From positions 2,422,144 to 2,486,143 of the forward strand of contig NC_009380.1 in NCBI RefSeq assembly GCF_000016425.1: a DNA stretch of 64,000 nt, given 5' to 3'. Numbering within the stretch: position 1 is the stretch's first letter; each line of letters starts with the position of its first letter. A model generated the notes under the pieces. That model worked only from the letters and a program-made list of their open reading frames with translations, did no database searches and was not told the origin of the DNA. This stretch comes from Salinispora tropica CNB-440 (GTDB lineage Bacteria; Actinomycetota; Actinomycetes; Mycobacteriales; Micromonosporaceae). A program made the position numbers and the translations under genes. Positions 45,767 to 54,246 of this stretch are shown piece by piece.

Positions 45767-46612
45767 ATGGACGATGCAGTCGAACGGGCGATCGAGTATC
45801 TCTGGGAGCGTTACGACAGGCCGCTGACGCTGACCGAGATTGCGGACAGTGCTGGCCTCAGCCGGTTCTATTTCGCCCGACTTTTTCGTAATTCAACCGG
45901 AATCACTCCTGGTCGTTTCCTGGCCGCAATTCGTATCTATCACGCCAAGCGCCTTCTCCTCGAGACCCCGCTGCGGATAACGGACGTCTCCGTGCTGGTG
46001 GGGTACAGCAGTCTCGGCTCCTTCAGTAACTGCTTCACATCCAGTGTCGGGATCTCACCCGGCCGGTTTCGTCGCCTTGCGCCCACCGGTGCGCCGGAGC
46101 TGTCCGGCCTACCGCCGGCCCACCGCGCCGGCTCGGGGGCGATCGCCGGCACGATCAGCCTGCCGGCAGGGCACGGTAACGCCCAGGTGTACCTGGGTGC
46201 GTTCCCGACCCGAATCGTGCAGCACCGCGCAGTTGCGGCGATGGTCGTCGACGTGCCGGGAGGCCGTCCGTCCTGCTACCACCTGCCGCACGTGCCCGAC
46301 GGCACCTGGTTCGTGCACGCGGTGGCGGTGGCCGACGGCGTCGGCCCCGAAGCCCGCCGCCGCACCGCACTGATCGGCATGCACCCCTTGGTGGCGGTCG
46401 CCGCGGACGGTGTGACCAGTGCCGCGGTTCGCCTGCGCCGTCGACGGGCGACCGACCCACCTGTCCTGCTCGCGTTACCGGAACTCACGCCCCTGCCAGC
46501 GCCCGCGACCGGCGGGTGCCCGGCCACCACGGCACGGCAGACGCAGCTCGCGCGCCCCTCGACCCTGCCCCGCCAGCCGGCGCTGACGGGGCTGGCGCGA
46601 ACGGTGCCCTGA
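45767..46612 (+). CDS. AraC-family transcriptional regulator
   Basis: 281 aa. Two HTH motifs form the AraC domain at residues about 1-110 (TEIADSAGLSRFYFARLFRN, then ITDVSVLVGYSSLGSFSNCF). Unusually the DNA-binding domain is N-terminal, with a beta-rich C-terminal domain of 130 residues (GAFPTRIVQHRAVAAMVVD) and a Pro/Thr-rich tail. ATG 45767 has TGAGG five bases upstream; the track start GTG lies two codons earlier. Confidence 0.88.
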   Translation: MDDAVERAIEYLWERYDRPLTLTEIADSAGLSRFYFARLFRNSTGITPGRFLAAIRIYHAKRLLLETPLRITDVSVLVGYSSLGSFSNCFTSSVGISPGRFRRLAPTGAPELSGLPPAHRAGSGAIAGTISLPAGHGNAQVYLGAFPTRIVQHRAVAAMVVDVPGGRPSCYHLPHVPDGTWFVHAVAVADGVGPEARRRTALIGMHPLVAVAADGVTSAAVRLRRRRATDPPVLLALPELTPLPAPATGGCPATTARQTQLARPSTLPRQPALTGLARTVP

Positions 46613-46853
46613 CCCGTGGATTCGCCGAAGGTCAGCCTGTTCGACTGACGTCACCAGTGCGGTTGAACGCGGTCCCCATCGTGTCGGCGGTCCCGACAGC
46701 ACCGTGGCCGGGGCAACGTCGGGGATGCCCGTCGGGGCGGTCCCTAAGCACCATGGCGTGACCGGTGCCGGGGCGCTTTCGGACTGACGCCGACCACGCC
46801 GCATGCGGCGCCCCCGGCGACCCCGCAACGGCTCCCGCCCTAGGAAGTGGTGA

Positions 46854-48293
46854 TTGACCGTGACCTCAGCCGTACTGCTCCAACCGCGTTCCGGCAGCAC
46901 GCTCACCGAACGGCTCGCGCGTTCGGCCGTCGCTACCGAGGGCGCCGGGATCGCGACGTCCGATGTGCCGGACTGGCTCGCCGCCGAGCGGCTAGCCTGC
47001 CGGACTCGAGTGCGACAGATCCCGTTCGCGGATTTGGACGGTTGGTCGTTCCGGGCGGGATCCGGCAACCTGCGACACCGCAGTGGACGGTTCTTCACGG
47101 TGGAGGGCCTGCACGTCGTCCGACCGGACGTGGGCATGGAGTGGCAGCAGCCGATCATCGTGCAAACGGAGATCGGCATCCTCGGCATCCTGGCGAAGGA
47201 GTTCGACGGAACACTGCACTTCCTCATGCAGGCGAAGGTAGAGCCGGGCAACCCCAACCTGGTGCAGCTGTCGCCCACCGTGCAGGCCACCAGGAGTAAC
47301 TACACGAAGGCCCACGGCGGGACGGCGGTGAAGTACCTGGAACACTTCCTTGATCCACCCCCGGGCGGGGTACTCACCGATGTCCTGCAGTCCGAGCACG
47401 GTGCCTGGTTCTACCGCAAGCGCAATCGCAACATGATCGTCGAGATAACAGGTGAGGTTCCGGCTGACGAGCGCTTCCGCTGGCTTACGCTCGGTCAGCT
47501 GGGTCGCCTCCTCCAGCAGGACAATGTGGTCAACATGGACTCGCGGACGGTGCTGGCGAGCGCTCCGCTGGCGTATCCCGAGCACGGCGCCATCCGCTCC
47601 GACGCGGATGTGGCGTCCTGGTTTACCGGTCAACGGGCCAGCCACGAGGTGCGGGCCCACCGCATCCCGTTGGCGCAGGTTGCTGGCTGGTGCCGCGACG
47701 AGCACCGCATCTACCGTCCGGATCAGCGGTACTTCCGGGTGTTGGCGGTCGCTGTTGAGGGCGCGAACCGGGAGGTTTCAAGCTGGAGCCAGCCGTTGAT
47801 CGAGCCGGTGGCCCCGGGCGTGGTGGGCTTCGCGTACCGGACCTTCGCCGGTGTCCCACACGTTCTCGTGCACGCGCGGGTGGAGGGCGGCTTCCTCGAC
47901 ACCGTGGAGCTGGCGCCGACCGTGCAGTGCGTCCCAGCGAACTACACCCAGGCGTCAGCGGCACAGCGCCCCCCGTTTCTTGACCTGATGCTGGAAGCAC
48001 CCCCGGAACGGGTCCGGTACGCGGCGACGCATTCCGAGGAGGGCGGTCGGTTCCGGAATGCCGAGAGTCGTTACCTCGTGGTCGCCACCGATGAGGCGGC
48101 GACGCCGACCGAGGCGCCGCCCGGCTACCACTGGGTCACTCCGGGCCAGCTCAGCTGGCTTGCCGGGCACAGCCGCTATGTCAACGTCCAGGCCCGGACC
48201 TTGCTGGCAATCCTGCAGACCCGGGCAGCCGAAATCGGCCAGGACTCGTGGGTGGGGCACGCCGCGGGCCGCTACCCCGCGGCGCGCACGTGA
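46854..48293 (+). CDS. NDP-hexose 2,3-dehydratase
   Basis: 479 aa built of two homologous halves, each with a pattern of the type QPIIVQTEIGILGIL and EPVAPGVVGFAYRTF followed by Glu-rich strands. The duplicated fold, length and the segment EPGNPNLVQLSPTVQATRSNY identify the TylX3/OleV/UrdS family, which removes the C-2 hydroxyl from NDP-4-keto-6-deoxyglucose as the first committed step to 2,6-dideoxysugars. TTG 46854 is six bases after AGGAAG; GTG 46860 is the alternative. It converges on the sulfotransferase gene. Confidence 0.9.
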   Translation: MTVTSAVLLQPRSGSTLTERLARSAVATEGAGIATSDVPDWLAAERLACRTRVRQIPFADLDGWSFRAGSGNLRHRSGRFFTVEGLHVVRPDVGMEWQQPIIVQTEIGILGILAKEFDGTLHFLMQAKVEPGNPNLVQLSPTVQATRSNYTKAHGGTAVKYLEHFLDPPPGGVLTDVLQSEHGAWFYRKRNRNMIVEITGEVPADERFRWLTLGQLGRLLQQDNVVNMDSRTVLASAPLAYPEHGAIRSDADVASWFTGQRASHEVRAHRIPLAQVAGWCRDEHRIYRPDQRYFRVLAVAVEGANREVSSWSQPLIEPVAPGVVGFAYRTFAGVPHVLVHARVEGGFLDTVELAPTVQCVPANYTQASAAQRPPFLDLMLEAPPERVRYAATHSEEGGRFRNAESRYLVVATDEAATPTEAPPGYHWVTPGQLSWLAGHSRYVNVQARTLLAILQTRAAEIGQDSWVGHAAGRYPAART

Positions 48294-48345
48294 TGGAGGT
48301 GGCCCTCGGCCCGATCCCGGCTTCTCGCCGAACTCGGCGAACGGC

Positions 48346-49011
48346 TCAGTTGGTCGCGGCGCCAGCGGCCCCGCCGCCGACGTCCCGGATGACCCGGCGC
48401 ATCGACTCGCCATCGTTGGCGTGTGGGAAGTCCTCCGCCGGCACCGGGACCCCGAGGAACGCGCACAGCGGCTGCCATCCCTGCCGTACGTCATAAGTGA
48501 GCAGGTTGCCGGGGGCTACGGAGTTGGCGACCTCCTCGTTGTGCCGACGGAACACATCAATGGCGTAGCCCTTGTCGGCGAAGCGTCCGCCGAAGAGGCC
48601 ATCCCAGACCATGGTGTTCACGAATCGGTACATCCGGGCCGGCATGGAGCCGGGTTCCGGCGGATTTTCGCGGTTCCGCACGGCGAACTGGTACAGCGTG
48701 TCGTACGTGCTTCGGTACCATTCCTCACTGTCCCGAATAGTCAGAATCACCTTCGCCTCGGGGAACGTCTGGGTGATGTCCTTGTGGTAGACAGCGCTGG
48801 GCCCATCCACGACGGAGGTGAAGCCGTCGAACAGCATCTTCCAGTCGGGCCGCTGTCCGTCGCAGACGACTTCTTCCCACTGCTGGAGCCGGTCCGAGTC
48901 GTTGACGATGTCAAACATGTGATAGCAGGGTCCGTAGCCGAGGCGCTCCAACGCCACCTTCAGTGATGTGGTGCCAGTCCTGCCCAGGCCGGTATTGATG
49001 AGCCGTAACAT
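48346..49011 (-). CDS. Sulfotransferase-family protein (P-loop, Sulfotransfer_4-like)
   Basis: 221 aa. The N-terminal P-loop INTGLGRTGTTSLKVALERL resembles the PAPS 5'-phosphosulfate site, and the later YDVRQGWQPLCAFLGVPVP matches the C-terminal region of this subfamily. The usual catalytic His is not certain. Sulfonated products of this cluster class are not expected, so its role is unclear. The ATG follows GTTCACAC without a strong ribosome site. Confidence 0.82.
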   Translation of the reverse strand: MLRLINTGLGRTGTTSLKVALERLGYGPCYHMFDIVNDSDRLQQWEEVVCDGQRPDWKMLFDGFTSVVDGPSAVYHKDITQTFPEAKVILTIRDSEEWYRSTYDTLYQFAVRNRENPPEPGSMPARMYRFVNTMVWDGLFGGRFADKGYAIDVFRRHNEEVANSVAPGNLLTYDVRQGWQPLCAFLGVPVPAEDFPHANDGESMRRVIRDVGGGAAGAATN

Positions 49012-49055
49012 GTGTGAACCCCTTCTGCCGGTGCTGGTGTTGGATTGACCCGGAG

Positions 49056-49502
49056 CTAGCGCCAGTCCGCTGGGTCCTGCCGAGTGGATACATTGATGCA
49101 GTTCCAGAGGTTTACTAGCCCGACATGCATGATCAATGCGCTCAACTCTGGCTCGGTGTAGTGCCGAGCGGCCTCGCCCCAGACATCGTCCGGCACCGGA
49201 TCCACCCGGTCACCGAGGCGGGCGGCGGTCTCGGCGAGCGCCAGAGCCGCCCGTTCGGCATCGGTGAAACAGTCGGCCTCGCGCCAGTCAGCAACGGTGG
49301 ACAAGCGGTTGTCGATCCGGGCTGCGGCCTCTGGCTCGGCCGGCAGGATCCAGACTCGGCCATTGAGCTGGCTGACCCGCATCCGTACCAGATCGAGCGT
49401 CCGGACCGGCACGCCGACCTGGTTGATCACCTTACCCAGTTCGAGTAGGGGCGGCAGCGCGTCGGGTACGACCAGAGACGGGTTGTTCATCCGCGATGCC
49501 AT
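49056..49502 (-). CDS. AhpD/carboxymuconolactone decarboxylase-like protein lacking the CxxC pair
   Basis: 148 aa. The family frame is clear (LVRMRVSQLNGRVWI, then WREADCFTDAERAALALAE and a final LWNCINVS helix), but where AhpD-like proteins have the redox CxxC motif in a QINGCAYC-type segment this one has NGRVWI, so both active Cys are gone. Start ATG 49502 follows GGGAGAAT. It overlaps the amidotransferase gene by 71 bp, so both are co-expressed. Confidence 0.75.
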   Translation of the reverse strand: MASRMNNPSLVVPDALPPLLELGKVINQVGVPVRTLDLVRMRVSQLNGRVWILPAEPEAAARIDNRLSTVADWREADCFTDAERAALALAETAARLGDRVDPVPDDVWGEAARHYTEPELSALIMHVGLVNLWNCINVSTRQDPADWR

Positions 49503-50259
49503 CAGATTCTCCCGGGGTTGAGGGTCGTTGTCTCGTACGTCCGGCGGCGTCGGCGAGCGCGCGGTGCAGTCGCGAGTCGGAGTCCTGCCCGGCCTCCCAC
49601 TGCACCCCGAGCACGAACGGGTGCCCGGTCGCCTCGATCGCCTCAATGACCCCGTCCGATGCCCGGGCGGTCACGGAGAGACCCGCACCAACCCGGTCGA
49701 CACCCTGGTGGTGGTGGCAGGCGACAGTCGGGACATCGGTGCCGTAGGCAGCGGCGGCGAGGCTGCCAGGCTGGAGGTTGAGCCGGTTCCAGCCGAGGGT
49801 GAAGGTCGCGGTCTGGGGGCAGTGGCCATCATGGTCGACGACCTCGGGCAGGTGCTGGTGCAGCGTCCCTCCCGACAACACGTTGAGCACCTGCATCCCG
49901 CGGCAGATGGCCAGGACCGGCCGGCCGGCGTCAAGCGCTGCCCGGAGCAGGGTCAGTTCAACCCGGTCCGCGGCGGTGCTGCCGCACCAGGTCCTGGAGT
50001 GTTGGGGCTGCCCGTACAACTCCGGGTCCAGGTCTGGCCCCCCGGGCAGCAGGAGGCCGTCGAGTCGTGGCACGAGGTCCTCGGCACCCGGCAGCAGTGG
50101 AACCAACAGGGGGGTGCACCCTGCGGTGGCGAGCATGTCCACGTGGGCCTGCAGCGCCAGGCTGACTGTCATGTCGAGCCCCTGCACCGTCACCGGGGCC
50201 GTTCGTGCGCAGATTCCAATCACTGGCCGTGCCTCGAATTCGTTCCACGTTGAGCTCAT
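49432..50259 (-). CDS. Class I glutamine amidotransferase-like hydrolase (PuuD/peptidase C26 type)
   Basis: 275 aa. The nucleophile Cys119 sits in the normal VLAICRGMQ elbow. The C26-family GGPDLDPELYG and the YG.DVPTVACHHHQGV segment are present. The usual catalytic His-Pro-Glu after VQW is replaced by Glu-Ala-Gly (residues 222-224), so activity may be changed. Family members hydrolyse gamma-glutamyl bonds (e.g. gamma-Glu-GABA). The C-terminus overlaps the next gene. The start at ATG 50259 is best; the ribosome site is weak. Confidence 0.82.
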   Translation of the reverse strand: MSSTWNEFEARPVIGICARTAPVTVQGLDMTVSLALQAHVDMLATAGCTPLLVPLLPGAEDLVPRLDGLLLPGGPDLDPELYGQPQHSRTWCGSTAADRVELTLLRAALDAGRPVLAICRGMQVLNVLSGGTLHQHLPEVVDHDGHCPQTATFTLGWNRLNLQPGSLAAAAYGTDVPTVACHHHQGVDRVGAGLSVTARASDGVIEAIEATGHPFVLGVQWEAGQDSDSRLHRALADAAGRTRQRPSTPGESDGIADEQPVSGRTRRAAAPTRTG

Positions 50260-50724
50260 GCGCACCCACCATTTTCCGAGGACCGCACCGTCCGGGGCAG
50301 TTCGCCCCACAGATCGGCGGCGGGACAGTTGACATGCTGCAAGGGTGGTGTGGTCGATTTCGTACGCGTCGGACTATTCAACGACCACTGGGTGAACCTA
50401 TAACGGTGCACTGACCAATGGCAACGGTCGGATGTCCAGCGGTCGGCTGCCCTTCGGAAACGATCGGTGGTGTCGGAGCTTCGTTCAACCGCCGGCGAAG
50501 CGCAGTCGAAAGCCGTCGACCGTTGCTTGTTTTTTGGTCCGGTGATGGCGATGTCGAATCAATCCGTCCTTGACTGGGACTACAGAGGCTCTCGGCAGAC
50601 TGCGAGCGGTCCGGCCCGATCGTCGATTCCCCTTTCGCCCGGCGGTCGACAGCTGCGGGTCGGCGAAGCGCGAGCGGGGCCACGTAGACGACCAGCAGGG
50701 CGGTCACCTTTCGGAAGGACGACT
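50260..50724. other. Divergent intergenic region upstream of the FAD hydroxylase and amidotransferase genes
   Basis: 465 bp with no good coding frame. It should carry both promoters. A GTGGTCG/CGACCAC inverted pair (50350-50356 with 50382-50388) 25 bases apart is the only structure I noticed. Confidence 0.55.
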
Positions 50725-52497
50725 ATGGCAACGACAGAGGTTCCGGTTCTCATCGTGGGCGGCGGCGGATGCGGCCTGGCCGCATCCGTTTTCCTGTCCG
50801 ACCACGGTGTACGCCACCTGCTGGTGGAACGGCACCCGGGTACGTCGAGAATGCCGAAGGCGCACTATCTCAACCAGCGGACGATGGGCATCTTTCGTCA
50901 GCACGAGCTTGACGCTGAGGTGGCCCAGCAGGGGGCGTGCCTGGAGAAGTTCGGCAAACTGCGCTGGCTGACCTCGCTCGGCGGGGAAGGGCCCCTCGAC
51001 GGCCTGGTCATTCAGGAGATGGACGCGTTCGGCGGCGGCGCGTTGCGGGAGACCTACGAGGCAGCCGGGCCGGTACTTCCGGTCAAGCTGCCCCAGGTCC
51101 GGTTGGAGCCGATTCTGCGGCAACATGCCGAGCGGCGTAACCCGGGACAGATCCGTTTCGGTCATGAACTGGTCACCTTCGCCGAGGAAGGCGACCGGGT
51201 GGTGGCCCAGGTCCGAGAGGTCGGCACCGGAGAGGTCACCACGGTCGTGGCCCGCTACCTCATCGCGGCTGACGGCGGCCGCACAGTCGGAGCGGCCCTC
51301 GACGTGCAGATGCGGGGCCTTCCAGGATTTCTCGAGGTCACCACCGCCTACTTCTCCGCGGACCTGTCGCCGTGGTGGCGCGAGGGCACCCTACTCACCC
51401 ACTTTCTCCATCCGCACGACCCCGATCTGTCCAGCAACCTCATCGAGATGGGCCCCACCTGGGGGAAACACTGCGAGGAGTGGGTCCTGCACTTTCCGCC
51501 GGGCGACCCGCAGCGCTACCCCGAGGAGAGCATCGTCTCCAAGATCCGTGAGGTCCTTGGACTTCCCGGCCTGGAGCTCACGCTGCACCAGGTCACGAAC
51601 TGGTCGGTGGAATCCCTGGTAGCTGACCAGTACCGGGTCGGTCGGGTGTTGCTCGCCGGCGACGCCGCGCACCGGCAGCCCCCCACCGTCGGGCTGGGAC
51701 TGAACACCGGGATCCAGGACGCACACAACCTCGCGTGGAAGCTCGCCGCGGTACTCACCGGCCGCGCCCCGGACAGCCTGCTCGATACGTACCAGGCCGA
51801 GCGGCACCCGATCGGCCGGCACAACGTCGACTGGGCGGTCTCCGCGGCCCTGCACCACCACGCGATCCTCGAAGCCGTCGGTGTCGGTCAGCACACGGCG
51901 CCGCAGCGTCGGGAGCGATCGTTCGCGGCGTTCATCGACCCGTCCCCGATCGCGGCGGCTGCGCGGGCCCGTGCAGCCGAGTTGTTCGCCACTCACCGGG
52001 GTGGATGTCAGGCACACGACGTCGAGATGGGTTTCGCGTACGAACAGGGTGCGGTCATCCCCGACGGTAGCCCGCCGCCACCGCGGGAGCCGCTGCGGGA
52101 CGTCTACCATCCCACCACCCGGCCCGGGCATGTGCTGCCGCACGCCTGGATCGAACGCGCTGGTCGGGTCCTGTCCACCCACGACCTGACCGGTTCCGCA
52201 GGCAGCTTCGTGCTGATTGTCGGTCCGAAGGCGGAGCGGTGGCGGGACGCGGCCGCGGTGGTGGCGGAGAAGCTCTCGGTCCCGATCAGCACCGTCTCCA
52301 TCGGGGTCGGCGCGGAGTTCACGGCCGCCGACGACCGGTGGCTACGCGTCCGGGACATCACCGACGAAGGTGCCATCCTGGTCCGCCCCGACAACCACGT
52401 GGGGTGGCGCAGCAGAGGCACCGGGGCGAACCCGGCCGATGAGCTGGCCGGAGCCATCGGGCGCATCCTCGAGAGCGTGGGGCCGGCACGAGCCTGA
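50725..52497 (+). CDS. FAD-dependent aromatic hydroxylase (TfdB/PheA type)
   Basis: 590 aa class A flavoprotein monooxygenase. Motifs: GGGGCGLAASVFLSDHGV (FAD), an inner RYLIAADGGRTVGAAL (DG motif), GDAAHRQPPTVGLGLNTGIQDAHNL (GD motif), and a C-terminal thioredoxin-like domain. It belongs to the 2,4-dichlorophenol 6-monooxygenase group. GGAAGGA precedes the ATG, while the upstream ORF extension has no such signal. In an angucycline cluster such an enzyme could carry out ring oxygenation or oxidative ring cleavage. Confidence 0.9.
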   Translation: MATTEVPVLIVGGGGCGLAASVFLSDHGVRHLLVERHPGTSRMPKAHYLNQRTMGIFRQHELDAEVAQQGACLEKFGKLRWLTSLGGEGPLDGLVIQEMDAFGGGALRETYEAAGPVLPVKLPQVRLEPILRQHAERRNPGQIRFGHELVTFAEEGDRVVAQVREVGTGEVTTVVARYLIAADGGRTVGAALDVQMRGLPGFLEVTTAYFSADLSPWWREGTLLTHFLHPHDPDLSSNLIEMGPTWGKHCEEWVLHFPPGDPQRYPEESIVSKIREVLGLPGLELTLHQVTNWSVESLVADQYRVGRVLLAGDAAHRQPPTVGLGLNTGIQDAHNLAWKLAAVLTGRAPDSLLDTYQAERHPIGRHNVDWAVSAALHHHAILEAVGVGQHTAPQRRERSFAAFIDPSPIAAAARARAAELFATHRGGCQAHDVEMGFAYEQGAVIPDGSPPPPREPLRDVYHPTTRPGHVLPHAWIERAGRVLSTHDLTGSAGSFVLIVGPKAERWRDAAAVVAEKLSVPISTVSIGVGAEFTAADDRWLRVRDITDEGAILVRPDNHVGWRSRGTGANPADELAGAIGRILESVGPARA

Positions 52498-52513
52498 ATC
52501 CGGCGACAGCGCC

Positions 52514-52559
52514 TACCCCGCGCCCGTCCGAGTCTGTCATCCCGGGCGGGCGCGGGGTA
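52514..52559. terminator. Hairpin terminator between convergent genes
   Basis: 13-bp perfect stem (52514-52526 with 52547-52559), extendable by four more pairs including one G-U. It lies 17 bases past the hydroxylase stop and about 100 bases before the HemG-like gene stop. Confidence 0.75.
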
Positions 52560-52659
52560 CTGCCCGGTGTTCCCCGGCGGGGCGAGGATTCCGACGCTGC
52601 TGCGGTCGGGCCGCCGGGGCACCGGCGGCACCACCGGCGTCCGGCCGAGGATGGTCACC

Positions 52660-54126
52660 TCAGGTCAAGGTGGCGACGGTGGTTCCGGGTAGCCCCACGA
52701 GCACCTGGTCAACGGCTTTACGCGCGTCGGCGATGCACGTGCCGACCCCCACTCCCTCGTACGCGGCACCGCAGACGGCGAGCCCCGGCGAGCCACTCAC
52801 CGCCGTCCGGATTCGGTTCACCCGATCCAGGTGGCCGACTGTGTACTGGGGCAGCGCGCTCGCCCACCGGGTAACCCGGGTCGCCACCGGAGCACCGACC
52901 GCCCCGGTGGCCGCGGCGACCTCGGCGGCCACCAGCCGGACGAGGTCGGCGTCGTCGCGGTGCAGCGGTGCCTCGTCGCCGACCTGCCCGACCGAGCAGC
53001 GCAGGATCTCCACCTCGCCCGCCAGGTGCGGCCACTTCACCGTCGAGAAGGTCACCTCGTTGACGGCCCGTCCGTCTACCGCCGGAACGCGGTAGCCGCA
53101 GAACCCGCGCGCGGCGAGCCCGCCGGCGAATGCCGTACGCGGGTACGCCAGCGTGATCATGCCGACACTGGCGTACGGGATCTGCGCGAGCTCGGCGGCG
53201 GCCGGAGCCGCTCCGGGTACATCGGCCAGCAGCCGCCCGGCGGGCCCGGCGGGGACGGCGAGGATGACCGCGTCCGCGGTGAGGTGCTCTGTCCCGGCGT
53301 CGGCGTTGACGGTCAGCCGCCACCCCTGCTGTTCCGGAGCCAGGCCGGTGACCTCGGCCCCGGTCCGTACCTGCGCGTGGGGTGAGTCGGCGAGAACGGC
53401 GTTGACCAGTACCTGGGGCAGGTTTCCGAGCCCACCGGTCAGCGTGCCGATCCCGGTCGGGGCTTCCTGACCGTCCGGTGGTGGCGGCGGGACCAGCGAG
53501 CCCGCGGCCCGGATCAGCGACGGGTACCTGCGGGACGCGTTCGCCAGCGGGGCCAGCATGGCCTCGAACGACAGCTGGTCGGGGCGGCCGGCGCAGACGT
53601 CGCTGAGGAACGGGTCGACGAGGCGGTCCAGTACCTCCTGGCCGAGTCGTTCCGAGACGTAGGCCGCGACGGAGACGTCGCCGTCCCGTTCGGTCGGTGG
53701 CAGCTCGAGGTCACGACGGGCCTCGGCGACCCCCTCCGGCGAGAGGATGCCGGACTCGGCGAGGGCGTCCAGGTCCGAGGGGATGCCCATGAACTGGCTG
53801 GTGGGCAGGGGCCGAAGCGCACCCCTGCTCCAGATCGCTGTCGTGGTGGCGCCGGCCAGCGTGAGCTGATCGCCGAGACCGGCCGCGGTGATCAACCGCG
53901 TGGTCTTGGGACGTCGGGCATACAGCCCTTCCGCCCCCTCGTCAACGAGGACGCCCGCCACCTCAGAGGCGGACAGCTTCCCGCCGAGCCGCGGTGCGGC
54001 CTCGAGGAGGGTGATTCGTACTGGCTCGGTCCGGAGGTGGAACGCTGCCGTCACCCCCGTGATGCCGCCCCCGACGATGACCACGTGGGGCGTTGTATCT
54101 GCCCGATCCTGTTTGTTGTCCACCAT
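52660..54126 (-). CDS. HemY/HemG-like FAD oxidoreductase (protoporphyrinogen-oxidase family)
   Basis: 488 aa amine-oxidase-fold flavoprotein. The FAD motif is VVIVGGGITGVTAAFHL; the sequence follows the coproporphyrinogen/protoporphyrinogen oxidase family through YARRPKTTRLITAAGLGDQL, VDPFLSDVCAGRPDQLSFEA and AVCGAAYEGVGVGTCIADAR. It sits inside a polyketide cluster, away from any other heme gene, so it may be a paralogue used in tailoring or self-resistance. ATG start with AGGCGAC upstream. Confidence 0.82.
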   Translation of the reverse strand: MVDNKQDRADTTPHVVIVGGGITGVTAAFHLRTEPVRITLLEAAPRLGGKLSASEVAGVLVDEGAEGLYARRPKTTRLITAAGLGDQLTLAGATTTAIWSRGALRPLPTSQFMGIPSDLDALAESGILSPEGVAEARRDLELPPTERDGDVSVAAYVSERLGQEVLDRLVDPFLSDVCAGRPDQLSFEAMLAPLANASRRYPSLIRAAGSLVPPPPPDGQEAPTGIGTLTGGLGNLPQVLVNAVLADSPHAQVRTGAEVTGLAPEQQGWRLTVNADAGTEHLTADAVILAVPAGPAGRLLADVPGAAPAAAELAQIPYASVGMITLAYPRTAFAGGLAARGFCGYRVPAVDGRAVNEVTFSTVKWPHLAGEVEILRCSVGQVGDEAPLHRDDADLVRLVAAEVAAATGAVGAPVATRVTRWASALPQYTVGHLDRVNRIRTAVSGSPGLAVCGAAYEGVGVGTCIADARKAVDQVLVGLPGTTVATLT

Positions 54127-54246
54127 GTCGCCTGCTCTTTTCCTGGGGTGCGATGTCGTAGCAGTCTCGCCGTGCTCCCGCGAATTCCGGTCGAGTGAGA
54201 GTTGACCGGGCAGGTTGTGGCGGTCGGCGGGGCGTGCCGGTTGGCG

